A stretch of DNA of 64,000 nt, from contig NZ_AUIF01000042.1 in assembly GCF_000423565.1 (NCBI RefSeq), positions 39,970 to 103,969 on the forward strand. Reading direction: 5' to 3'. The stretch's first letter is position 1, and every line of letters begins with the position of its first letter. The translations under genes and the position numbers were made by a program. This document shows, one piece after another, positions 38,226 to 47,774 of the stretch. Under the pieces are notes generated by a model that was not told the origin of the DNA, made no database searches, and saw only the letters and a program-made list of their open reading frames with translations. This DNA is from Runella zeae DSM 19591. GTDB lineage: Bacteria; Bacteroidota; Bacteroidia; Cytophagales; Spirosomataceae.

Positions 38226-40427
38226 ATGTCGTATCATTTATTCATAAGATTCTTAAAAGACCACATCATTTGGTTTATAGTATTGCCGATTGTGACGGCA
38301 GCTACGGTGTATTATTTTACCCGAAAAGAGCGCAAAGAGTATACCGTTCAGGCGACTATTTACACGGGATTAGGGTCTGGATATAATTTGAAATCTGTCA
38401 ATAGCTCGGGGTCTTTTGACTACTCAGGTGTGACCAATGCCTTTGACAATCTCTTGACTACGCTCAATTCGTCCGAAACCATGCTACAGGTCGGGATAAG
38501 TTTGTTGACAGACCACCTAAAACTCACAAAACCTGATACTTTGATATTGGGTGCCAAGGGTTTTGAGAAGCTTCATCAAGCCATTCCGGCTCCTCTTGCC
38601 AATCACCTTGCCCGGCAAGCTGATGCAGTACGCTATGCCCAAATCGACAGTATGGGGAGGTCGGAAGCTTATAATCCCATTAAAGCTTTACTGGCCAAAG
38701 GAGACATGTACTATTCGGGGGAGTATATCTCTAAAAAGCTGAGAGCCAACCGCAAAAACTCAAGCGATATGCTCGAAATGGAATATGAGTCGGACGACCC
38801 TGCGGTGACTATTCAGACCCTAGATTTTGTGATAGCAATCTTGAACCAACGCTACATTTCTCTTAAAAGCTCAGATACCAACCCTGTGATTGGGTATTAT
38901 GAACAAAAAACCAATGAAGCCAAGCGCAGATTGGATGCCGCAGAGTCTAAGTTGAGGGCATTCAATGTAGATCATGAATTGCTGAGTTATGATGAAGAAT
39001 CGAAAAATATTGCTTTTTCACGCGAAAATTTTGTCAATGAGTATAATCTTGAATTGATGAAAAATAGAGCTACGAAAGCTTCTATTGATGAACTTTCAAA
39101 GCGAATGAGTCAGCGTGGCAACTTGCTGGTTATCAATAGCGAACTTGTAAAAAAACAAGCCGAACTCGCTGACGCCCAAGGAGAACTAGTAGGTGCTCAA
39201 ACGAGCAGAAGCAATAGCGAAATAGTGCGAATTGAAGCCAAAATCAGAAAAATCACCGACGAAATGAAAGTGATAGCTCAAAAATACTATGCGGCGGGTG
39301 ATTCGCCAGAGTCGATTCCGTCAAATAAATTGATTGAAGATTGGCTGGCTAAAGTGCTTGAATATGCCGAATCCAATGCACGTTTGGAAGTATACAAACA
39401 ACGTCTCAACGAATATCAAAACAAAATAACGGAGCTAAGTCCTTTGGGAACAGAACTCCGACAGCTCAATCGTGAGCTAGAGGTAGCAGAGAAAGAATAC
39501 TTGGCCTTGACCCAAAGCCTCAACGAAGCCCAAGTGCATCGTCAGGATATTTCGCTTGACAAACCGCTCAAGGTAGTGGACCCTCCCAAATATCCTTACA
39601 CGGCAAAACCTACCAAAAGATTAATTTTTATTGCGGCTGGTTTCGGGATTGGCCTGTTTTTTGCTTTGATGCTGACCGTCATTAGATTTTTGCTCGACAG
39701 TCGTCTCGACTCCCCCGAACACGCCGAAGTGCGCATTGGCCAATCGGTCACAATTGTATTCCCAAAAGTCAAAAAATTCTCGATTGGCACTAAAGAAAGT
39801 AGAGCCGCTATCAGCATGTTTGAGCAGCTTAGCAATGCCATCAATATCGATATTGTACAAGCAACTTCCAAGCAACCGCCCCCGATTATTACGCTTTTTA
39901 GCATGCGTTCTAAGCAAGGCAAAACGTGGGTAGCTCATGGGGTAGCGCGCCTCTATGCCGAAACAGGCCAAAAAATAGCCTATTTCTATCCTCGAATTAC
40001 CAAAAACGACCTGCCCTTTGAGTTGGGGGGCGTTACGTTTTATCCCTTTGAGATACGTCCTGAATTCATGAATGTGAGGGACTTAAATGAATTGTTGCCC
40101 AAAAATCAAGAATATAATCCTTTTTATTTCGACAAAATCTTGCTAGAGTTACCAGCTCTTATCAGTAGCCCTCTTCCGGTGTATTTGCTTCATAAAAGTC
40201 ATGTCGCGATTTTAGTGGCTGATGCCAATAGCGGCTGGGGACGCCGTGAAAGACAATTGATGGCATTGTACAACAAAATTGCGTCGTCGTCCCTAATTAC
40301 GGTTTTAAATCGCGTAGAAAGCGATTATATTGATGCTCCAAGTAGGAGTGAAGCGGAGCAGATATTGGTCCAACCAGAGCTTTTACTAAAACATCAACGA
40401 AAACTTCCTTCTGCTTCTGAAGGATAA
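38226..40427 (+). CDS. Wzz/Wzc-like chain-length protein with degenerate kinase domain
   Basis: A 733-residue protein. A membrane helix (about 15-32), a long periplasmic Wzz domain with coiled coils (about 230-450) and a second helix (about 460-485) are followed by a cytoplasmic P-loop-like domain. Its Walker A is SMRSKQGKT (K566) but the next strand reads KIAYFYPRI and lacks the acidic Walker A' of tyrosine autokinases. The C terminus has no Tyr cluster. It probably sets chain length without self-phosphorylation. It follows the short TolC-like gene by nine bases and precedes the flippase by 18. Confidence 0.82.
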   Translation: MSYHLFIRFLKDHIIWFIVLPIVTAATVYYFTRKERKEYTVQATIYTGLGSGYNLKSVNSSGSFDYSGVTNAFDNLLTTLNSSETMLQVGISLLTDHLKLTKPDTLILGAKGFEKLHQAIPAPLANHLARQADAVRYAQIDSMGRSEAYNPIKALLAKGDMYYSGEYISKKLRANRKNSSDMLEMEYESDDPAVTIQTLDFVIAILNQRYISLKSSDTNPVIGYYEQKTNEAKRRLDAAESKLRAFNVDHELLSYDEESKNIAFSRENFVNEYNLELMKNRATKASIDELSKRMSQRGNLLVINSELVKKQAELADAQGELVGAQTSRSNSEIVRIEAKIRKITDEMKVIAQKYYAAGDSPESIPSNKLIEDWLAKVLEYAESNARLEVYKQRLNEYQNKITELSPLGTELRQLNRELEVAEKEYLALTQSLNEAQVHRQDISLDKPLKVVDPPKYPYTAKPTKRLIFIAAGFGIGLFFALMLTVIRFLLDSRLDSPEHAEVRIGQSVTIVFPKVKKFSIGTKESRAAISMFEQLSNAINIDIVQATSKQPPPIITLFSMRSKQGKTWVAHGVARLYAETGQKIAYFYPRITKNDLPFELGGVTFYPFEIRPEFMNVRDLNELLPKNQEYNPFYFDKILLELPALISSPLPVYLLHKSHVAILVADANSGWGRRERQLMALYNKIASSSLITVLNRVESDYIDAPSRSEAEQILVQPELLLKHQRKLPSASEG

Positions 40428-40445
40428 AACTCTATTTTTTGAGGC

Positions 40446-41882
40446 ATGAGCAATACCAAAAAGGCTATTCAGGGCGGTAAATGGATTACCATTTCGACCG
40501 TTGTATCTACTGTGTTTCAGTTTGTGCAGGTATCTATTCTGGCTCGTTTGCTTGATCCCGCAGTGTTTGGGGTAGTAAGTGTGAGTACGTTGCTCATCAA
40601 TTTCTTTTATATTTTTAGTAATCTAGGTTTCTCTAATTCAATCATTTACAAACAAGAAACCGACCAAAAAGTACTATCGACCTTGTATTTTTTGAGCCTA
40701 ATGATGGGCTTTGTCATTTTTGTGTTGGTGTACTTGAGTGCCCCGTTGGTCATTGCGTATTATAAAGAACCCCGTCTCGACAAAGTAATCAAATTGGCTT
40801 CGCTTTATTTTTTGATTATATATTTTGGACAAATCTATTTGTTTTTACTGCAAAAAGAGCTGAGATTCAGGGATATAGCTATTATGGAGATTGCGGGAGC
40901 CGCCATAGGGATGTGTGTGGCCATTGGGCTTGCTTATCAAGGTTTTGAAGAATTGTCGCTGATTTATGGGCAGCTTTCGATGCACGTGGTGCGTACGATT
41001 CTGCAAATTGCTTTTGGAATTCGGCTGTTTTTTCCGTCGCTATATTTCAATATTGATTTGATAAAAGAACACCTCCGCTTTGGTCTTTATAATGTAGGCG
41101 ACGGTTTTTTGGGCTTTGTACAAGGCAATTCTGACAATATCGTAGTAGGGGGGCTATTAGGGGTAAAGTCACTGGGGTATTATACCATTGCATCGCAGTT
41201 GGCGATATTTCCGATTACAAAACTCAACCCCATCATTTTGCAAGTGGCGTATCCGCTTTTGGCCAAAATGAAGGAGGACGACAACGAACTTCGTAAAGCT
41301 TATATCAAGATTTTGGATTTGATAAGCTATCTCAATATGCCACTTTTGGCGGGGCTTTTTATCACGGCAAGTAGTGTAGTGCCGCTGTTGTATGGGCCAG
41401 GCTGGGAGCCTACTTTGCCTTTGATTCAAATATTCGTATTCCAAAGTTTGTGTAGTTGTTTGGCTAATCCACTTTTCACGATTGCCTTTACCAAAGGAAA
41501 ACCCAACTTGCTATTTTATCTAAATCTAGTGACGCTCATCATCAAGATTCCGTTGTTGTATTGGTTTGGGTCATACTGGGAAGTGACGGGTATCGCGTTG
41601 GCCTTTTTGACTTCTACTTTTATCAACTTGGTACTTAATTTTATGATTGCAAAGTGGTTGATTGGATCCTTCTATCAAGCATTCTTTGCTAATTTTGTCA
41701 AGCCTGCCCTGTTTTGTTTGTTGATGGTATTGAGCGTTTATCTCTATCAGCAATTTGTTGGCAATGAGGGGGTTATTCATACTTTTGTGCAGATTGCGAT
41801 TGGCGGGGCGGTGTTTGTAGCACTCACACTCAAATATAAAATGTCATTGCCCGAAATTTTGGCAATGAGAAAATCTATCTAA
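40446..41882 (+). CDS. Polysaccharide flippase (Wzx/MOP type)
   Basis: A 478-residue membrane protein with about 12-14 helices, starting KKAIQGGKWITISTVVSTVFQFVQ, a typical MOP-family N terminus, and SVSTLLINFFYIFSNLGF. It resembles the WzxC/TuaB branch of lipid-linked oligosaccharide flippases. It would move the finished repeat unit across the inner membrane for polymerisation. It is between the Wzz-like gene and an acyltransferase, same strand. Confidence 0.88.
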   Translation: MSNTKKAIQGGKWITISTVVSTVFQFVQVSILARLLDPAVFGVVSVSTLLINFFYIFSNLGFSNSIIYKQETDQKVLSTLYFLSLMMGFVIFVLVYLSAPLVIAYYKEPRLDKVIKLASLYFLIIYFGQIYLFLLQKELRFRDIAIMEIAGAAIGMCVAIGLAYQGFEELSLIYGQLSMHVVRTILQIAFGIRLFFPSLYFNIDLIKEHLRFGLYNVGDGFLGFVQGNSDNIVVGGLLGVKSLGYYTIASQLAIFPITKLNPIILQVAYPLLAKMKEDDNELRKAYIKILDLISYLNMPLLAGLFITASSVVPLLYGPGWEPTLPLIQIFVFQSLCSCLANPLFTIAFTKGKPNLLFYLNLVTLIIKIPLLYWFGSYWEVTGIALAFLTSTFINLVLNFMIAKWLIGSFYQAFFANFVKPALFCLLMVLSVYLYQQFVGNEGVIHTFVQIAIGGAVFVALTLKYKMSLPEILAMRKSI

Positions 41883-41892
41883 CCCCATCCTG

Positions 41893-43002
41893 ATGAAACA
41901 TCGATTCCTGATTTTGGATATTTTCAGGGGTATTTTTGCCTCTATGGTGGTGCTATTCCACTTGTCGCCATTTGCAGAAACGCCCTTGCTCAACAACGAT
42001 TTTGTCGATAATTCCGACATGTTTGTTGATTTTTTCTTCGTTTTGAGTGGGTTTGTGATTAGTTACAATTATCAGTCTATCGCTACGGGTGAGCAAGTGA
42101 CTGATTTTCTTCGAAAAAGATTACGTCGGATTTACCCTTTACATTTGTTGATGCTGTTAGCTTTTGTGGTAGTCGAAATTTCTAAGGGTTATTTGGCTTC
42201 TTATGTTCATGTCAATCAACCTACCAATCCAAACAATAACGTATTTACTTTTTTTACTTCTTTGTTTTTGCTCAACTCAGTCAAGATGCCGGGTGTTACC
42301 GACGTAAGTTGGAATATTCCAAGTTGGTCCATCAGTGCCGAAATGCTTGCTTATATTGTGTTTGGACTTGGCATGTTACTCTTAGCAAAGACCAAACTTG
42401 GGCGTTACAAAGGTTTCTTTTATGGTAGTATCGCCCTGCTTTCTTTTGGTGGGTTAGCGGTTATTACTCAGGGTTTTGTGCTCAACTATAGCTTCGACTA
42501 CGGTTTTTTGAGAGGAATCATTGGTTTTTTTGTGGGAGGGTTGTGTTATGAGTTGTTTCGGTATATTCATTCGGTGGGAAGTCAGTGGAAATCTTCGGTT
42601 TTTGACTTGGCCGAAATCCTAATGTTGATACTCATTGGCCTGATGATTTACTACGGAGCGGCCTTAAAAGAAGTAGGGTTTGTGTACGAAATCTTGTTTT
42701 TTGTGGCTATTTTGGTTTTTTCTTTCGAAAAGGGCTGGGTGTCGCGCTTATTCAAAAAATCTACTTTTTTGGAGAAAGTTGGGACCTATAGTTATTCGAT
42801 TTATATGACACATTCGCTGCTAATTAGTATATTTAACATTCTATTTATAAGAATCCTGAAATTTCCCCCTTCGGCGTATTGGTATTTGGTTTTTGCCAAC
42901 TATTATTTGATATATAAAGTATCGGAGTGGACTTACAAAAACATTGAAATGCGATTCAAGGGCGGGCATAAGAAGATATCTATCAAGCATGTCAGCGAAT
43001 AA
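41893..43002 (+). CDS. Acyltransferase family 3 membrane protein
   Basis: A 369-residue polytopic protein of the OafA/NodX family. The N-terminal block has LDIFRGIFASMVVLFHL with the conserved His, DMFVDFFFVLSGFVISYN, then RKRLRRIYPLH. SWNIPSWSISAEMLAYIVF is the second signature. It moves an acyl group, usually acetyl, to a surface sugar. It starts 10 bases after the flippase; its 3' end overlaps the next gene. Confidence 0.9.
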   Translation: MKHRFLILDIFRGIFASMVVLFHLSPFAETPLLNNDFVDNSDMFVDFFFVLSGFVISYNYQSIATGEQVTDFLRKRLRRIYPLHLLMLLAFVVVEISKGYLASYVHVNQPTNPNNNVFTFFTSLFLLNSVKMPGVTDVSWNIPSWSISAEMLAYIVFGLGMLLLAKTKLGRYKGFFYGSIALLSFGGLAVITQGFVLNYSFDYGFLRGIIGFFVGGLCYELFRYIHSVGSQWKSSVFDLAEILMLILIGLMIYYGAALKEVGFVYEILFFVAILVFSFEKGWVSRLFKKSTFLEKVGTYSYSIYMTHSLLISIFNILFIRILKFPPSAYWYLVFANYYLIYKVSEWTYKNIEMRFKGGHKKISIKHVSE

Positions 43003-43900
43003 GAAATTTTTGCCGCACTGGCTTACAAAGCATTTGTTTGCTTACGACCCTGCACATTTGCCGCTCGATAAGGTGGCGGAATTACATCGAAAATTGGCGC
43101 GGTTTCGGGTCGATACGCCAGAGGTTTCGATTGTGATACCCGCTTACAACGAAGAAGCCAATCTGCTCAATATGTTGTCATCGTTGGCGGAGCAAGAAAT
43201 CACACGACCCACCGAGCTTTTGGTCGTCAACAACAATTCTGTAGACCGAACCCAAGAAATCTTAGATGCTTGTGGGGTGAGGTCGATTATCGAACGCAAA
43301 CCGGGCGTAGCCCATGCCCGACAAGCAGGATTAATGGCAGCGCGTGGCAAAATCATGGCCAATGCCGACTCTGATTGCTTATATCCTTCGGGTTGGCTTG
43401 AGGCACTCACGGCTCCCCTCCAACAGCCTCAGGTAGCTTGTACGTATGGATTGTATTCATTTTTGCCAAGCGAAAAATCTTCCCGGATATCGCTGTTTTT
43501 TTACGAAAAAGCCGCCCACCTTATCAATTCTGTCCGCAACCGACACCGTGCTTATCTCAATGTATACGGTTTTAACTTTGCTTTTCGGCGCGCCGATGCG
43601 TTGGCGGTAGGTGGTTTTGAGGTGGACTCGGGCCGCGAAGGTTCGGTAGCTGAGTTGATTGCGGCGGGAGCGCCGCCTCCACCGTCTGGAAGATGTGAGG
43701 ATGGTCTCATGGCTTTGGCTTTGCTCAATGAAGGAAAAGGGAAAATATGGCGAGTCACTAGCATCAATGCCAGAGCCTGGACAAGCGACCGCCGACTCGT
43801 AGCCGAGGGAAGTCTAGTAAAGGCTTTTACCAAAAGGGTATGGCATTCGGTTCGTGATTTAGGGTTTTATTTATCACCTTCTCAAAAAACACCATCTTGA
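42989..43900 (+). CDS. Family 2 glycosyltransferase
   Basis: A 303-residue GT2 enzyme; ATG 42989 (MSANKKFLPHW) is chosen, overlapping the preceding gene by 14 bases. EVSIVIPAYNEEANLLNML opens the domain, LLVVNNNSVDRTQEIL follows, ARGKIMANADSDCLYP is the DxD metal site, and GRCEDGLMALALL is the catalytic ED region. A Gly/Ala/Pro-rich loop (AAGAPPPPSGR) precedes it, not usual for the family. Donor and acceptor unknown. Confidence 0.85.
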   Translation: MSANKKFLPHWLTKHLFAYDPAHLPLDKVAELHRKLARFRVDTPEVSIVIPAYNEEANLLNMLSSLAEQEITRPTELLVVNNNSVDRTQEILDACGVRSIIERKPGVAHARQAGLMAARGKIMANADSDCLYPSGWLEALTAPLQQPQVACTYGLYSFLPSEKSSRISLFFYEKAAHLINSVRNRHRAYLNVYGFNFAFRRADALAVGGFEVDSGREGSVAELIAAGAPPPPSGRCEDGLMALALLNEGKGKIWRVTSINARAWTSDRRLVAEGSLVKAFTKRVWHSVRDLGFYLSPSQKTPS

Positions 43901-43970
43901 AGTGATACCAAGACGGCCCAAGTCAGGAGCTTGGAATGTTTTGGTAAATAGCTTCTAAAGAGTATAACTC

Positions 43971-44963
43971 ATGCTTGTCGATTTGTATAAGTATTTACAA
44001 ACTACGCTAATACGTGCCAAAATCTGTTTGGTATTGTTGGGCATGTTTGTTTTTGCCCAGCTGGTTTCGGCACAGCCTTGTACCAATTACGTTTTTCTTC
44101 AAGATTTTGGAAGAGGGCCCGTTGCGCCTTTGCCCGCTAGTCAGATACCCTACAGGTACGTAACAGACGGCTGCCCCAATGACGGGCAGTATACCCTCGC
44201 CGATTCGGTAAGTGGCTTGTGCTACACATCGAGCTGGCACGGGCTGCCTCAAGACCATACCCTAGGTGATGTGAGAGGAAACATGCTGGTGGTCAATGCG
44301 CCTTATCCGAGCGAATTTTTTAGGCAGACGGTTCCTAATTTGTGTAGCCAAGCTACCTACGAGTTTTCTTTTTGGATGGTAAATCTCAACATCGAATTTC
44401 CACCCGGTACTTGTGGTTTTTTGATTCCAAATGACCCTAATTTTACGATTGTGATTGAAACCCTCGACGGGCAGTTTTTGGATAGTCTCAACACAGGTAC
44501 TATCACTCGCACCGATAGTCCGCTTTGGCGGGAGTTTTCGTTGAAGTTTTCGATACCGGCGCAGGTGGAAGACACCACAAGCGTCGTAATCAAATTGCTG
44601 GACAAGAATTTTGGAGGATGTGGCAACGATTTTGTGATTGACGATTTCGGAGTAAAGCAGTGTACAGATTGTAAGTATACGGGTATTTATATCCCAGATG
44701 TATTTACCCCCAACGGCGACGGCATCAACGATGAGCTAGATGTGTATTATGGAAATCTGGTGGCGTTTGAGTTTTTGATTTACAATCGTTGGGGCAATTT
44801 GGTTTTTTATACCACTGACCCCACCAAAAAATGGGACGGTATGTATCTCAACAAACTATGCCCCGAAGGAGTATATGCTTGGCGGCTCAACTATGAAGCT
44901 GCTACGGCCACTTCTGAACCCAAAAAATTTGTGAAAAGTGGTCAAGTTATGCTTTTGTATTAA
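43971..44963 (+). CDS. Secreted protein with T9SS type B sorting domain, inside the polysaccharide cluster
   Basis: A 330-residue protein with a signal peptide (KICLVLLGMFVFAQLVSAQ). The central about 200 residues look like a lectin-like beta sandwich: YEFSFWMVNLNIEF, then SVVIKLLDKNFGGCGNDFVI. The C-terminal domain begins YIPDVFTPNGDGINDELDV with IYNRWGNLVFY and CPEGVYAWRL, a gliding-motility-associated type B signal. A surface protein in the middle of an exopolysaccharide cluster might bind or anchor the polymer; this is only context. It is 70 bases after a GT2 gene. Confidence 0.83.
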   Translation: MLVDLYKYLQTTLIRAKICLVLLGMFVFAQLVSAQPCTNYVFLQDFGRGPVAPLPASQIPYRYVTDGCPNDGQYTLADSVSGLCYTSSWHGLPQDHTLGDVRGNMLVVNAPYPSEFFRQTVPNLCSQATYEFSFWMVNLNIEFPPGTCGFLIPNDPNFTIVIETLDGQFLDSLNTGTITRTDSPLWREFSLKFSIPAQVEDTTSVVIKLLDKNFGGCGNDFVIDDFGVKQCTDCKYTGIYIPDVFTPNGDGINDELDVYYGNLVAFEFLIYNRWGNLVFYTTDPTKKWDGMYLNKLCPEGVYAWRLNYEAATATSEPKKFVKSGQVMLLY

Positions 44964-44979
44964 ATGAAAATTTGCTAAA

Positions 44980-45771
44980 ATGGATACAGGTTTACATCAT
45001 TTTGCGGAAGTTACTTTATTGATTACCCATTACAATCGAAGTGCTTCGCTTGCTCGTTTGCTGCGGGCTTTTCGAGAACTCAACTGTAGTTTTGGGGGGA
45101 TTGTGGTTTCGGACGATGCCTCTAAACCGGAGCATTTGAAGGAAATAAAATCATTGGCCACTCAATATCATTTTGAACTTATCTCTACGCCTCAAAACAA
45201 AGGTCTAGGAAACAACATCAACAAAGGGCAAGCGGCAGTAAAGACGCCTTACACGCTTTATGTCCAAGAAGATTTTGTGCCAAAAGCAGCTTTTGTTCCT
45301 CATTTTAAAGATGCTTTGGCATTTATGCAAGACGATGTTTCGTGGGATATTGTCAGGTTTTATGCTTATTTCCCTTATCCTTATCTTCGACCTTTTGCAA
45401 AGGGTTTTTCCAAAATGATTTTTAAACCTCAACTCTGGTATACCAATCACCTCAAGTTTTATTTTTATAGTGACCATCCTCATTTGAGACGTAGTTCTTT
45501 TTTAGAAAAATTTGGCCCCTATGCCGAAGGCATCAAATCTGATAAAACCGAGTTTTTGATGTGTTTATCGTTTCTAAAAAAGAACGGAAAAGGGCTGTTT
45601 TTTGACGATTTTACGACTTTGTTTGACCAAAAAAATACCAACGACGAACCCAGCACTATCAATCGGAGTGATTGGCGAGAAAGCCAAAACCCGCTGTTTT
45701 TGTTATTGAGATGGGGATATTTAAAACTTAGATTAGTCAAAAATACCTTTGAATTGGCATTTTTTAAGTAA
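44980..45771 (+). CDS. Glycosyltransferase, tandem copy 1
   Basis: A 263-residue GT-A fold enzyme. FAEVTLLITHYNRSASLARLL begins the fold, GGIVVSDDASKPEHL is the donor site, NKGLGNNINKGQAAVKTPY and YVQEDFVP give the metal-binding acidic site, and SDHPHLRRSSFLEKFG is shared with the next gene. It is the first of two adjacent paralogues. It probably adds one sugar to the repeat unit; donor unknown. Confidence 0.82.
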   Translation: MDTGLHHFAEVTLLITHYNRSASLARLLRAFRELNCSFGGIVVSDDASKPEHLKEIKSLATQYHFELISTPQNKGLGNNINKGQAAVKTPYTLYVQEDFVPKAAFVPHFKDALAFMQDDVSWDIVRFYAYFPYPYLRPFAKGFSKMIFKPQLWYTNHLKFYFYSDHPHLRRSSFLEKFGPYAEGIKSDKTEFLMCLSFLKKNGKGLFFDDFTTLFDQKNTNDEPSTINRSDWRESQNPLFLLLRWGYLKLRLVKNTFELAFFK

Positions 45772-45824
45772 CACCGTTGGAGGATAGACATTAGTTTGAA
45801 GACACTTAACAATATTTGATAGCA

Positions 45825-46610
45825 ATGAGCCAAGTCAAATCATACTTTCCTGACATCAGTCTGCTAGTGACGCATTACAACCGGAGTAGCTCCTTGGAGC
45901 GATTGCTCCGCACTATGCAAGAGCGGGGGATTTCGTTTGGGGCTATTGTGGTGTCAGATGATGCCAGCAAACCAGAACAGTTAGCTATTTTGGAGAAATT
46001 GAAAGAAGTGTATGATTTTGAGCTGATTACGACTCCCAAAAACAAAGGCTTGGCCAATAATATAAACAAGGGACAAGCGGCCATCAAGACCCCTTATACC
46101 TTATATGTTCAAGAAGACTTTGTGCCCACGCCGAAGTTGGCGGCCTCCCTACAAGACGGCCTCGACTTTATGAATGCTGATGCGTCGTTGGATATAGTGC
46201 GTTTTTATGCCTATTATCCTTATCCTTATTTAGCACCTTTTGCAAAAGGATTTTCGCGGATGTTGTACAAACCTTGGTATACTCGTTACGATAAAATATA
46301 CTATTACAGCGACCACCCTCATTTACGAAGGAGTAGTTTTTTAGAAAAATTTGGCAAATACATAGAGGGTATCAAATCTGACAAAGCCGAATATTTGATG
46401 TGTGTGTCGTTTATTCAGCACGGTGGCAAGGGATTGTTTTATGATGATTATAAAGGGCTGTTTGACCAACTCAACTCCAGTGATGAACCCAGCACTGTGC
46501 AGCGCGATAACTGGCGACAGCAGAGTAAAAATCCTCTTATATCTATTTTACGGACGGTGTATCGGCAAGTGAAGTACAACTATGACTTGCTTTTTACAAG
46601 ACCCCGATAA
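45825..46610 (+). CDS. Glycosyltransferase, tandem copy 2
   Basis: A 261-residue paralogue of the preceding gene; ATG 45825 is preferred over TTG nine bases upstream. The same blocks appear: VTHYNRSSSLERLL, AIVVSDDASKPEQL, NKGLANNINKGQAAIKTPY, YVQEDFVP, SDHPHLRRSSFLEKFG and EPSTVQRDNWR. Similarity covers the full length, so this is a gene duplication of about 840 bases that has since diverged. The two may act at successive steps or on different acceptors. It is the last gene of the plus-strand cluster. Confidence 0.82.
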   Translation: MSQVKSYFPDISLLVTHYNRSSSLERLLRTMQERGISFGAIVVSDDASKPEQLAILEKLKEVYDFELITTPKNKGLANNINKGQAAIKTPYTLYVQEDFVPTPKLAASLQDGLDFMNADASLDIVRFYAYYPYPYLAPFAKGFSRMLYKPWYTRYDKIYYYSDHPHLRRSSFLEKFGKYIEGIKSDKAEYLMCVSFIQHGGKGLFYDDYKGLFDQLNSSDEPSTVQRDNWRQQSKNPLISILRTVYRQVKYNYDLLFTRPR

Positions 46611-46619
46611 GACAAATTT

Positions 46620-47741
46620 TTAGGCGCTTCGTTTGCGATAATTGAAAACCGCCAAGGCATTAAACCCAATCGCAAAAGCGATCATAGCTATAAAATCGGG
46701 CCAGAGGTCGGTCAGGGTACTTCCTTTGATGTAGATAGCTCTGATTACTTTTATAAAATAAGCGGGAGGATTGATACGAGTGAGCCACTGTGCCCATTCA
46801 GGCATGCTTTCAATAGGGGTGTATAGCCCGCCCAACAGGATAAAAACCATCATGAAAAAAAATGAGAAAAGGGTGGCTTGCTGCTGTGTATCGACAAAAG
46901 TGCTGATAAGCAGCCCGATTCCTAATATTCCCAACAAATAAACTGCTGCAAAAGCATACAGCGTAAGGTAAGAACCCAAAGGCAGAATCCTGAAAATCAC
47001 AAAAGCGACAATTACTCCCATGGTGATAGAGACCATTCCTAGCACCCAAAAAGGAATCAGCTTGCCAAGGATAAATTCGTGCTTTTTGATAGGAGTCACG
47101 TTGATTTGTTCTATGGTACCTACTTCTTTTTCTGCAACGATGTTGAGTGCCGTCAAAAAAGCCCCCACCATGGTCACCAAAATAGCCAAAATGCCGGGTA
47201 CCATAAACAAGTGATAATCAAAGTGCTGATTGAACCAGTTGGCGGAGGTGATGTCGATTTGGGGGAGTTCGTTGAACTTAGGAAGCACCATCCATTCTTC
47301 TCTGATTTCGCGGTTCAAATCCCCAATCATCTGAGAGGCATAGGCTGTGCCCAAACCAGCCCGTACGCCATTGACAGCATCGGCAGCCAAATGAAGTTTG
47401 GCTTTGTTGTCTTTGATAAGATCTCGCTCAAAATGCGCTGGAATCGTTAGAATAATATCCGTCTTTCCATCTCCGACGGTTTGTAGGGCTTGCGGATAAG
47501 ATTGCGTGTACTCTACCAACTGAAAATAACCAGAAGAGGTCATTTTTTGAACCAACTTACGTGAGTAGGGCGAATGGTCTTGATCTACCACGCTGATTGA
47601 AATGTGTTTGATTTCGTAATCTGCGGCCAGAGGAATCACAATCAACTGAATGATGGGCATCATCAATATCATCCGTAAGATGGTAGGGTTACGGAATATT
47701 TGCCTAAATTCTTTTTGCAGTAAAAAAGTAAGATTTCTCAT
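46620..47741 (-). CDS. ABC-2 type permease (YhhJ/YbhR-like), efflux system
   Basis: A 373-residue permease. One N-terminal helix (LRMILMMPIIQLIVIPLAADY) leads into a periplasmic domain (about 45-170), then five helices near the C terminus with VAEKEVGTIEQINVTPIKKHEFILGKL, the ABC-2 coupling signature. It is the last gene of a seven-gene minus-strand drug-efflux region (tetR, tolC, hlyD, two ATPases, two permeases). It likely pairs with the permease at 47775. Substrates are probably small toxic compounds. Confidence 0.88.
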   Translation of the reverse strand: MRNLTFLLQKEFRQIFRNPTILRMILMMPIIQLIVIPLAADYEIKHISISVVDQDHSPYSRKLVQKMTSSGYFQLVEYTQSYPQALQTVGDGKTDIILTIPAHFERDLIKDNKAKLHLAADAVNGVRAGLGTAYASQMIGDLNREIREEWMVLPKFNELPQIDITSANWFNQHFDYHLFMVPGILAILVTMVGAFLTALNIVAEKEVGTIEQINVTPIKKHEFILGKLIPFWVLGMVSITMGVIVAFVIFRILPLGSYLTLYAFAAVYLLGILGIGLLISTFVDTQQQATLFSFFFMMVFILLGGLYTPIESMPEWAQWLTRINPPAYFIKVIRAIYIKGSTLTDLWPDFIAMIAFAIGFNALAVFNYRKRSA

Positions 47742-47774
47742 AATGCTTGTAGTTAAACTTTCAAACTTGGAAAG

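Noticed and set aside
28259..46610. Polysaccharide cluster considered as a recent island
   Set aside because: No flanking repeats, integrase or tRNA and no obvious shift in base use; it looks resident.
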